A DNA stretch of 64,000 bases, from the NCBI GenBank assembly GCA_047967505.1, contig CM106540.1; one strand, 5' to 3'. Within the stretch, counting starts at the first letter, position 1. Every line of letters starts with the position of its first letter. The position numbers and the translations under genes are program-made. This DNA is from Dipteris shenzhenensis (lineage: Eukaryota; Polypodiophyta; Polypodiopsida; Gleicheniales). Of the stretch, positions 1 to 10,500 are shown piece by piece. The notes under the pieces are model-generated. The model made no database searches. It saw nothing but the letters and a program-made list of their open reading frames with translations, and was not told where the DNA came from.

Positions 1-251
1 TGCTCTCACTCTCTCTATCTATCTCCATTCCTTCAAAAATGCCTCAGATCCGATAATGGGGGTGAGTATGTGTCACATGCTTTTGTGCAGTTTTGCGAAG
101 CTAAGGGCATCAAACAGGAACTCACAGCCCCTCATAATGCATCTCAAAATGGTGTAAGTGAGCGGATGAATCGAACTGTTCAGGAGAAGGTTCGATGTAT
201 GTTGTCTTATGCTGCATTGCCCCATGGCTTTTGGGCAGAAGCCGTGCAAAC
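1..251 (+). CDS. copia pol, integrase segment (interrupted)
   Basis: Reading frame 1 encodes the end of the integrase catalytic core. The motif LRSDNGGEY (about 46-72) carries the second catalytic Asp. SQNGVSERMNRTVQ (about 145-184) carries the catalytic Glu. FWAEAV follows near 230-247. The frame is open from base 1, so the true start lies outside the window. It is cut at 251 by a non-autonomous hAT element and resumes at 746 in the corresponding codon phase once the insertion and one copy of its 8-bp target duplication are discounted. As it stands the polyprotein is disrupted. Confidence 0.85.
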
Positions 252-737
252 CATAGTTAGGGGAAACGGAAACCGGGAAACGGGGAACGGAAACGGAAAC
301 GAAAACGTTTCGGGATTTCTGGGAGGGCTGAAACGGGGAAACGCCACGTCAGCAAGGGAGGGGAGTAGATGATGATGGAGGGCTGAAGCAGGCTGCAGGA
401 GAGAAAGGAGAGGAAAGGAGTGAATGGGGCTGAAGCAGGGCTGGAAAACCTTGAGGATGGAGAGAGTATGAGGCTGAAGGAGTGGAAGGAGCCTGGAGAC
501 CAAAATCAAAAGCAAAAAGACAAAAAATGTGATTTTAGAGACCTAGCAGCCTGTGTTGTCTGAAACGGCACGTTTCAGGGCTCTGAAACGCGTTTCAGAC
601 TGGCTGAAACGTTTCAGCCAGCCGTTTCAGGGTCCTGAAACGTTTCAAACCCTGAAACGCGTTTCAGGAAACGGGGCTTCTCTGAAACGGTGTTTCAGGC
701 CTGGCTGGGCTCTGAAACGCGTTTCAGCGTAACTGTG
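252..737. mobile_element. Non-autonomous hAT element (486 bp) inside copia integrase
   Basis: Both sides carry the 8-bp target duplication GTGCAAAC (244-251 and 738-745), the length typical of hAT transposons. The ends are imperfect terminal inverted repeats: CATAGTTAGG on the left and CACAGTTACG read inward from the right. The interior has no coding capacity but is packed with AAACGG and GAAACG/CGTTTC motifs, including several GAAACGCGTTTC palindromes near 580-726. I count seven AAACGG on the plus strand and one on the minus strand. The same terminus and the same motifs occur in the hAT element at 21992-25354, so that family is the likely source of its transposase (inference). The insertion breaks the copia integrase. 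Confidence 0.88.
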
Positions 738-745
738 GTGCAAAC

Positions 746-2879
746 AGCAGTTCACATTATTAACAGGTCGCCAAACAAGGCTTTGGAGTTGAAAGTGCCA
801 GAGGAGGTGTGGTCTGGCAAGCCACCCTCATATAAGCACTTACGTGTGTTTGGCTGCGAGTGCTTTGCTCATGTACGCAAAGAACTGCGCACCAAACTGG
901 AGCCAAAGTCTCTCAGATGCATCTTCATGGGTTATGGTGACGAAGGTGAAATGGGGTACAGGTTATGGGATCCCGTTAAACGGAAGATTATACGCAGCAA
1001 TGATGTCATCTTTAAAGAGGATAGTGTACACAAGGAACCCGTGCAACCTGTGGAATACAGGAGGGTTATTTATGATGATGATGGACAACAAAGAATGCCC
1101 TTTTATATGCAGCAGCAGGCTGCTGCAGATAACCCTGTTCAAGAGGGTATACAGGCTGGAAATCAGCCAGATAATTTTGCCAATGATGCACCACTGGATA
1201 TGCCAGCAAATGGGGCTGTAGAACAGCCAAGTATGGTGGTACAGCCACCCGTCATGCATGACGAACAGGCTAGACAGCAGCCTAATCCGGAACATTTTGT
1301 TAGGAGGAGCACCCGTGTACAACGGCCTCCTGACAGGTTTGTTCCAGGAGCCAATAATGTGGCTGATTTTATCATGCTGGAGAAAGCCATGCAATCTGAA
1401 ATGGACTCCCTACTTCAAAATGATACATGGGACTTGGTGCAGCTACCTGCAGGCAGAAAGGTTTTGCCATGCAAGTGGGTTTACAAAGTCAAAGTGGATT
1501 CAAATGCTTTACCGAGGTATAAAGCCAGATTGGTTGCCAAGGGATTTAAGCAGGAGAAAGGTATTGACTTTGATGAGATCTTTTCCCCTGTAGTCAAGAT
1601 GACTACTTTGAGAGCAGTGTTAGCTCTTGTTGCTCATGAGGACATGGATTTATGTCAGATGGATGTGAAGACTGCTTTTCTTCACGGAGATCTCCATGAT
1701 GAGATCTATATGAGTCAGCCAGAGGGATATGCTGTTAAAGGGAAAGAGCAGCTTGTGTGTAAACTCAAAAGGAGCTTGTATGGACTCAAGCAGGCACCAA
1801 GAGAATGGTACAAGAAGTTTGATGCCTTCATGCAGTCCCAAGGGTATCATAGGTGTGAGACCGATCATTGCTTGTACACCAAACGGGCAAAGGATGGCAG
1901 TTTGATGCTACTCATTCTATATGTGGATGACATGCTGATTGCCAGTAAATCTCAGCATGAGATTAATGCTTTGAAGAAACAACTGCATAAGTCTTTTGAC
2001 ATGAAAGACTTGGGTGATGCAAACCATATTCTTGGCATGCGGATTACTCGTGACAGGTCCAAGGGACTTTTGTTTCTGTCACAGAAGGAGTACATTGGCA
2101 AGGTACTGCAGAGGTTTAAAATGGAGGGGGGGAAGTCTATTAGTACCCCGTTGCCTCCACATTTAAAACTCAGCAGTAAGGACAGCCCCAGATCAGATGA
2201 TGATAAGGCTGAAATGGCCAAGGTTCCGTATGCATCTGCAGTTGGTTCTTTGATGTATGCCATGGTTGCCACTCGTTCAGATATTGCTTTTGCGGTGGGA
2301 GTCATCAGCAGGTATATCACAAATCCAGGCAAGCGGCACTGGGAAGCAGTGAAAGGTGTCTTGAGGTATCTCAAGGGTACCAAAGACTTGTGCATATGCT
2401 ATGGTAGGCAGGATGCATTGGTGCATGGTTTTACAGATTCAGACTATGCACGGAATGCAGATAATCGGAAGTCTACTACCGGTTATATTTTCACATTTGC
2501 AGGAGGTGCTATATCATGGGTGTCTCGGTTGCAGAAATGCGTTGCACTGTCAACTACTGAAGCTGAATATGTTGCAGCCACTGAGGCTTGCAAGGAAGCG
2601 ATATGGCTTACTCGGCTGGTGGGAGATTTGGGCATTACAGGAGATATGCCAGTTTTGCATTGTGATAGTCAGAGTGCTATCATGTTGGCAAAGAATCCGG
2701 TCTTTCATCAGAAGACCAAGCACATAGATGTGAAATATCATTTCATCAGGGAGGTACTGGAAGACAAGCGACTTGAGCTTGTGAAGGTGCATTCTGATGA
2801 TAATCCTGCAGATTTGCTCACTAAGAGCTTGCCTACAGAGCGGTTTGCACATTGCCGCCACATCATGGGATTAGGATGA
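746..2879 (+). CDS. copia pol, integrase C-terminus, reverse transcriptase and RNase H
   Basis: About 711 codons without a stop, ending in TGA at 2877-2879. The first ~90 residues are the integrase C-terminal region (FGCECFAHV, about 852-878). Reverse transcriptase starts near 1380 with WKWVYKVK-type sequence (CKWVYKVKV at about 1471), followed by ARLVAKGFKQ (about 1528) and the catalytic LYVDDMLIAS (about 1918-1947). Copia RNase H follows with FTDSDYA (about 2431), STTEAEY (about 2550), CDSQSAI (about 2662) and the terminal LLTKSLP (about 2815). An open frame appears to begin at 690, but its first residues are translated from the inserted hAT element and are not native. No frameshift is visible, so this is the best preserved coding unit among the retroelements here. 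Confidence 0.9.
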
Positions 2880-2977
2880 GACCACTCTTATTTTATGGTC
2901 TTGTATACAGTAACTGTATATTGCTGTAATTTTTATTCTTTTCTTCCCTTCGGCATATTGGCCTTTAGGTGGGAGGT

Positions 2978-3182
2978 TGTTGGGGTAAAGGCACATTGCC
3001 ACCCCTTTATTAAAAATATGACACCTATGACTGTCTTAAGACAGTCATAGGGGGAAAAACCTAATCCTAATAAAACCTATGAGTTTGTGGTGTGGCTCAT
3101 CACTTCACACCCGCATCTTGAGTGTCACTCTCTCTCTCACTCTCTCCCCGTGGTTCTTCTCTTCCTAACCTTCCCCTTCAGC
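2978..3182 (+). repeat. 3' LTR of copia 1 (right end approximate)
   Basis: It starts TGTTGGGGTAAAGG directly after a purine tract. It contains a perfect 28-bp palindrome (3024-3051, centre TTAA) and a CT-rich stretch (about 3126-3147). The 5' copy is not in the window, so the 3' boundary is inferred from the onset of LINE-like sequence. Confidence 0.6.
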
Positions 3183-3300
3183 ATGTGATTTGGAGACAAT
3201 AGCACACTTCTTGTGGAGCTTCTCCGCAGCCTAGAGGATCTGGTTGGGCTTCTTAGGATCTCGGCTAGGATGCAAAGGATCCATTGAGTTTTCACCTGGG
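3183..3300 (+). pseudogene. LINE reverse transcriptase C-terminal (zf-RVT-like) remnant
   Basis: Frame 3 encodes CDLETIAHFLWSFSAA, a stop, then RIWLGFLG. This matches the C...ET..HLFW.C..A...W pattern of the zinc-binding region after the RT domain in plant LINEs. A TAG stop and a missing cysteine show decay. The other LINE piece at 4944-5500 would have to precede it in an intact plus-strand LINE, so this is a separate fragment. Confidence 0.55.
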
Positions 3301-4570
3301 GGATGGTAGCTGCGCTGACAGACGGGAGGTACGCTTCCTTCATCGAGAATTCACGGGCCTATCCCATTGACGTTGAGTCAAGATATCCTTGAGGCTTCCC
3401 ATCAGATTTGATGGTTCCCAACTCCCTTGCTGTAGTAGGGCGCAATTTGGGAGACGATTCCAACATCACAGTCTGGCACATCTAGGTAGTCCGATGCACG
3501 TGGTCATGGGGGCAGCAGACCCGACCACCCTCGTCAGTATTTGGCTGATATCATCTAGACTTTGTGGGCCATCTGAGAGTGGGGTTTAAAGGACTCTAAG
3601 AATAACACCGAGAGACATGAGCATTTTTGCAAGGTTGGCCTGCAAAGATTTTTATATTCTCATGGATCGAGTGATCCGCTGGTTGTATACCCCTCCCTTG
3701 GTATTAGCACCCACTTCTATGGTAGCCTAGTGCTTGAGAGGCAGGTTGCAGGACAGCCAGCATCTTTTCATTTCAGTGCCTCATGGATTGCTGAATTTGT
3801 ACTTTCTCAAAGATTCTAATATTCAGTTCTTTTGCAAAATAAGAAGAAGATTTATAAATCATGTGCAATCTAGCATCTTGTTTTAAAAGGCCACACATAG
3901 TGGAAAGTCGTCACAATATCAACAGTCCAATGAGAAGAAACTGCACTCTTCCACTTGCAACAATACAAGTGGAACCATTTCTTCTAGCTGAACGTCAAGA
4001 TAAAACTTGCAAAATAAGTAAAGGAAATTACATCTATCATGAAAGGTAGGATCTGTTGCAAAACTGAACAGAAAAAGGGAAAATTTTTAATCTGCTCCGT
4101 GGGAAGATTCTCTTTTAATGTAGAAGAAAACCACTGCAGGAGAAGAGAGTTTAGATGGACCAAAATACACATCTATAGACCAACTTAAAAGTCCTATCAT
4201 ACTGCAGAGGGAACATTAAAGGGATAAATCTACAGTGTGTTCTAGCGATCCCCTTCTCTAAGGTAAAGTATACAAATGATTGAACCTTTCTCCTTTAAAA
4301 GATGTCACCTCTATTATGAAAATTGGTTTGTTACTTCCCCATTTCGATGCACCTTCATGAAGTAATCTAACTTCCTTCAGTTCAACTTTCATGTATTTCA
4401 AAATACTTTTTTATCATACCTTTACCTCTTTCAAGCTTGTCCTCTAATCTAACTACCTGCTACTTCTTTAACTTGTTCTTCATTTTTGCAGCTCTCATGC
4501 ATGGTAATGAAGTAAAGGCAGGAACATAAAAACACACATAGCCATTAAACCAGCTTGAAATTGGTGGTGT
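3301..4570. other. No gene recognised
   Basis: AT-rich sequence. I searched the minus strand for the missing 3' exon of the sigma factor (region 4.2 helix-turn-helix) and found no convincing match. Short open frames here have no recognisable domain. Confidence 0.5.
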
Positions 4571-7500
4571 TTAGAGACCTGCCTGTAGCTCACGGGGACT
4601 CAATACAAGAAACAGCATTCCTAATTCTGCCTTAAGTTCACTTTCCCACAAAACCTGTTGAAAGATAAGTAAGCCATTGTTAGTTTTCCCGCTTCTAAAA
4701 TCTTAAACTGGTAACTTTATTTGCTAGAACAAAATCTAGTCTCCTTAAATATGTGTTTATGAAACTAGATTCCTTGTCATTAGTTATCTGAAAGAATTGG
4801 CTAAACATGAGCAATAGAGAGTACAAACTAATCATGACTATGGAGAAATCCTACATTAGAAAGGATAATACATATAATAAAAGAGCCTTGATAATGAATG
4901 AGAAAGAAACAATGATCAGGAAAATAGCACAGGCTTTGTTAAAATGTGGCTAGACAAAAGCTTCCTAGAAGAAAAGCCACATTTTCCATCTCCCGAACAC
5001 TTGCTGATCAAAGAACACATAAAGCATGTAGAATTTAACAGCTCACAGGATCATGCAAGTCTCCTTTTGGATCTCAACAAAGCCTGTGATCAAATGCAAT
5101 CGGGTCTTGACAAGCACATCCTTCATTGGCTTGACACTTCAAAATTCTACATCAGCACCATCTTAGAATGGTACTCTTCCTCCAATGAAAGTGTCATTGT
5201 CTGAAGCGTTTAGGGAGTAGCTTTTTGCTTTCCAAAATTATTTTGCTTAGGCTTCCTTTGGCTTTGTGTCTTTTTCTGTTCATTGCAGAGGCCATGGCAT
5301 ACGTTCTTGTATGAATGCAAAAGCCTTAATATGGAGGCAATTAAACTTTATGCGATGGTCTACTCGATGTTGAGTATGTGGATGACACAGCAGCATTCCT
5401 AGAGGGCTTTCAGCAGAACCTCAATACATGCAAGAATGCCATGGAGAATTTACGTCACGAATCCGGTGCTTCCATCCATTGTAGCACGTGTGTCAGTTTT
5501 TGGGTCGGCATTCAAGATCATCAGTGTATGCCAACATGATTAGGCATGCGCATCTATAGAGCTACACTCCAAAGCAGCTCATGATATACTACAAGACCAC
5601 TGCAGGAATCTGTGACCAAATCTCTTCTCAAGCTGCCTTTGCCAGAGGCATAGAGGGCTTGGCCTGGAATAACTAGCTGTGGGTCCATATTCATCTAGCC
5701 CTCATCATCCCTTAGCCACAAAAGCGACTACCTTCTCACCTTGGCCTTGTGGTCTAAAAGGATGGGCACACTATCCTTATCACCTTTCTGTGTCCAAAGA
5801 GCCCAAGAAGAGTGAAAGAAATCTCCACCCATTGGGCCTCAACAACATAATTCATCTTCAAGATAGCAAAAGGGACATCATCCCTGCGTAAAAAATCTCC
5901 TGAGATGCAAGGCAAAGAGGGATGGATACTAGGTCCCAGATTTTCTTGAACAAGAAGGGTGAGAGTCCATCCTCTCCACGGCATTCTGCTGTGGAAATTG
6001 GAATGCCTTCTTCAAGGCCTCGTACTGTTGGGAATTTTTGGTATCCTTCTTTTGTTTATAACACGTTTTGTTGAGACACAGTGTGACACATGGCACATGA
6101 AGCACTCTCTGGCACAATCCAACCCCATGGGCATCAATGAACATAGGACTCGTTACGATCTCTCCCAATACCATGAGGGTGGAATCACTTTTGGATTTAG
6201 TCAATACTACATAAATTTTTGAGAGAAGGTAACTATTCTCCAAGGTCAGAGCAGAGTGGTTTTGGGGCATGCCACAAGACCAAGCTAGCAAAATCCGTCT
6301 TCCTCCTTGGCAATATCAAAGGGGGTTCTAAAGCTGAAAAAGGTCCACGTGCAGCAATTGGTCTACACAAATATTTTGAAAATCTACCACCTCCATTCGG
6401 CAAAGATTTTGTATGTAGTTTCTCAAGCGCACATAAGGATTTGAGAAAAATATTACTTTTGGGGTGAAACTTGCAAGGCAGAAGACACACACACAAAGGT
6501 AGGACTTTTGTTTTTGGAGATCAGGAGCTCGATAGCTGTGACATCTGCAGTTTTGGTCACTGTTTTTCTCGACTCGGATCTTTGATTTGCAAGCTTGTTG
6601 TCAAGTGACACATGCCATGTCAGGAGCCGTGGAAGGATTTCTTGTTATGATGCATTGGGTCTTGTATCCCTTTCTCAAGAGGTGAGTGGTTGGACATCAC
6701 TAGATGGATCTTTACTTCTACAAATCTTAGGTTCTTTCAAGATTTCAAAAACTGTTGTAATTAGAGTTTATTCCAAATTATCAAGAAGAGATGCTCAAGA
6801 TGCATTCAAGATCCTGTAGCACAAGGGACTCCATACAAAAAATTCAAGGCAAAACAGTAAAATAATGTCACCCAAAGAAATTCTGTCAGATCATTAGCCT
6901 TAAAATAAAGTAGAAAGGTTTTCGAGATAAAAACATTTTAGAGGTATAAAGAGACGATATGCACATGAAAATTTGCATAATTAGAATAATACGGGCTGTA
7001 CTATATCAAGCTTTCTAACACAAAGTGGAAACAATACTGTGATGACTCACCAGCCATGGAAGGATATCACTTTCAGGATCTTCAAGCTCTCTGTATAATA
7101 CATTCCTCTTATAGCCATCGTTATTACCACTTTCTTTTCCACTTGTATCTAAGACTTTAGCAGGCCTTATTGCACAGAATGCTTGCCTTATCTGACATTA
7201 GACAGAAGTAAATTTTGAGATTAGAAAACAGTATGCAGTGCCATATCCTGAATATCGTATCTTTGATGGCAGAAATCCTTGATGGAGAAGCTTACTTTAT
7301 ATTTATCAATCTTTGAGGCAAAAGCAAGCTCATTGATGGTCGGGTTTCTTCCATGCACCTCTCTGAACTCCTGCAGTATCAGCAGTGCATGCAAAAAATA
7401 ATTTCCCAACGACTATGTGTCAATTTTTATGTAGCACACTAGTTCTATCTTTCCTTTACTCATGCAAATTGCCGGCTAATTCAAATGAGAAAAAGATTGC

Positions 7501-10500
7501 CCTAAACAAACTTACAACAAAGTTAGTATATATATATCTACATGAATCCAGGAACATGCCCAAACTCATCTCTAAAAACACAAACATAGTGCAGTTTCAA
7601 TCTCATGATAGTCACCCATAAGGTTGAAAACCATTAACTCCATCATGCATAGCAGGGACTAGCTACTATGACATCCCCACTGACGTCATCAGTGCCCAAC
7701 AGTGGGTGTAGACAATAGTATATACATATGCTCTTACACATACAAATCCACACACCCACACATACTTGAGCATCCATTTCTACAAAGTCTTCGTACTGAT
7801 TTTCTGTCGGCACTCCAGATGTGAAGGGTAGGCTCAGCCATGGCGAAGGCTAGCACTAAAGGAGAAGGCTAGCACTAAAGTTAGTATGGCTAACAAATGA
7901 TGCGGTAAATAAACAGATTCATGCAACAATTTTCAGGCACGCATTTACCCTACCTTTTTCTTTGAATTATAAAATGATGAAAAGGCTAGATTACTCCAAA
8001 ACTAAGCCTGTAATGAAGGTAGGAAAAAGATGGATTTTAAGGGGGAAATAGATGGGAGAATAGTAGGGGAAATGTGGGAACTGTGGGGGACTATATAAGT
8101 CAACCCAAAAAGGATTGTAAGGTACTTTTTGATGTGACATCTAATCCTATCTACTCTCCCTCCTCCTTCCCGCTACCTGCTGCCTACGCTCACACTCTCT
8201 CTCTCTCCCTCTCTCTATCTCTCTATTCCCTCATTCTTCTCTCTCTTCCTCTCTCCTTCCCCTTCTTCTCCCTTCCTTCTGCTATTCTCTCCCCATCTCC
8301 AAATCTGCCCCTTCCCCCTTCACTACATTGGTATCAGAGCTCCGCTCTCTAGCACCTTGCTTCCGTTGGCTTCACCAACCCTGCATTATAGCAATCAGTA
8401 CGTTGAGACGCCTACAGATGCAGCAAGGTACAATCAGCTCGTAGACTGACAGACGCAGCAAGGTACCACCAGCTCGTAGGCTGACAGACGCAAGGCCAAC
8501 GATACCAGTTGCTACGTGCCTATCTAAGGCTATCCTCCCATATTCCACAAGCCCACGACCAGTCTAGAAAGCCGAGAAGAGTCCACGACATGTTTTCGGA
8601 GAGCTCCTCCTCAGCTAGGGTATTCCGGCTCGCCACCTACCTACCTGTGCCTCTAACGGATCCGCCCTTCGTGGCTTGCACCTAACGACGCTCATGCACT
8701 GCTCAGCTTTTCGTTGCCCCCTTTTCCTTTGCAGTCATCCCGTAAAGAAGCAGCCCTGCAAACCCAGCAGGCCCAAGCTACAAGTCGTCGTCCCTGGCAT
8801 CTCGACCTCGGTGGCATCTTGCTCGTGGCATCGCCGTCCGTGAGCATCTCAGTCACTCCAGCGCTCCTATGCCTTTGCCTTGCTCCGCTTGGCCGCCATG
8901 CTTCTGTTGCCCTTCAGCTATCACCCAGATGGGTAAGAACATTGGGCAACAGATCACTACCGCCATCAGTATGCACGATAAGGGTAAGCAGCCCGCACCC
9001 CAGCACGGGGATCAGTCGGATAGCCAGGGTGATTTTCCTGACCCACACAGGGGATTTATGGCTGATGGCCGTCGCACTTATGATGTTGGTTCTATGCATG
9101 CACCCCAGCATGGGGATTATGTTGATTCTGGTGATGCCTTGCCCGTGCCGCCGAGCACTTCTCTTATTGATTCCAGGCCTCCATTTGGCTCGCATATTTC
9201 ATTGGCTGAGCCGTCCATTTTGGGCCAGCCCATTGGCACATTTTTGCCAACGGCGAGCATGCCTGGATTGGGTGTTGGGTTTCAGGGCAGTTGGGAGAGG
9301 GGCCAGTCCTCTTCTCAACCTTTTTCTATGCCACCCACCCACCGAGATGTTTATAACAGGCAGACTCAGCAGGGATTGCATGCTTCGATGACACCTCCTG
9401 TTAATACATTCAGTCAGACTCAGCCTGCGTATCAGGGAGGTAATGCTTTCAGTCAGACGCACTTTATGCATCAGGGGAGTGGTTCTCCTAACCAGCATGA
9501 TGCTGGAAGTGGGCAGCATGTAAACATGGATGATATGCTTTCAGATGCCTTACGTTCATATAGGGCTTTGCCTGAGGATGTTCGTAATGAGATGCCCTTT
9601 TCACAGTATGTGAGCTTCAAGCGTGAGTATGCTGGTAGTCACTATAGGAATAACGCAACCAAATATGTGAAAGATAAAATCTCTGTGCATAAGTTTAAGG
9701 GTGACACTCGCACTCCCAATGAGTTGGAGGAGTGGCTCACGAAGCTTGAAGATTATTTCCACTTCTACCCTAAGAATGATGAGGAGAGGATCATTTTTGC
9801 TAGCATGCATTTACAGGATTATGCACATACATGGTGGCGTTACATGCGAGAGTAACCTCAGAGGCCTACCACCTGGAAACAGTTCAAGGAGCTTATGGTC
9901 ACGACCTTCGTCTCGGCCCTGATCCTTGAACAGTACCTTGCTGAATTCTATGCACTGTCACAAACAGGTACGGTCCAGGAGTACTTGCAGCCTTTTTGGA
10001 GACTTTCTTTGTTTGTACAGGATATTTCTGAGAAAGGGAAGTTGCTGCGTTTTATACAAGGCTTAGATCCCTCTCTAGCTGCTGATGTGAGAGCTCACAA
10101 TCCTCTAACCATTGAGCGAGCAGCCCAGCTTGCTGAGGTGTTTGAGCCAAAATATGCTGGCAAGTACAAGCATGTGTCACATAGCTTCTATGGTACTGCT
10201 TATGATGCTGACAGGAAGACAAATTCTGCTGATTGGATTGATAAGAAACCAGCAGCTGCTTCCTTCCCACGATATCCAACGGTTTCTGAAGTAAGATGCC
10301 ACATGCAAAGCCATACAGGCCCATGGATGCAAAGACAGGTGTCAAACCCAGTGCTGGTTTTGGCAAATCAGAAGTTAAACAACATTCCAGAGCCATAATG
10401 GACAGTAGGAAGAGGGCAAATTTATGCTTTAGGTGTGGAGAGAAATGGACACCTGAGCACCGAGATGTGTGCAAAATGAAGAATGTCAGCTCAGCCAAAC

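Larger units (their letters stand above)
1..3182 (+). mobile_element. Ty1/copia LTR retrotransposon 1, 3' half (5' end outside window)
   Basis: The window opens inside the integrase of a plus-strand copia polyprotein. Domain order is integrase, then reverse transcriptase, then RNase H, which is the copia order. The reading frame ends at 2879. A polypurine tract (GGTGGGAGGT, about 2968-2977) is followed by a 3' LTR that begins TGTTGGGG at 2978. The LTR's right end is not certain; LINE-like sequence starts at about 3183, so I place the end near there. Apart from one 486-bp insertion (252-737) the coding frame looks open, which suggests a fairly recent copy. The 5' LTR and gag are off the left edge, so LTR age and TSD cannot be judged. 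Confidence 0.85.

Noticed and set aside
690-745. Apparent N-terminus of the copia frame starting at 690
   Set aside because: These codons are translated from the inserted hAT element; native copia sequence resumes at the target duplication.
7221-7409. [15 protein letters not shown] read at first as a SUMO-activating enzyme fragment
   Set aside because: Flanking exons on the same strand carry sigma region 2 motifs in matching phase, and the motif fits sigma region 3 better.
8329-8340. tRNA gene at the primer sites
   Set aside because: Only the 12-nt complement of the initiator tRNA 3' end is present, not a tRNA gene.
8074-8352. Ser/Leu-rich frames in the gypsy LTRs (also 14360-14650)
   Set aside because: They are translations of the CT-rich tract in both LTRs, not genes.
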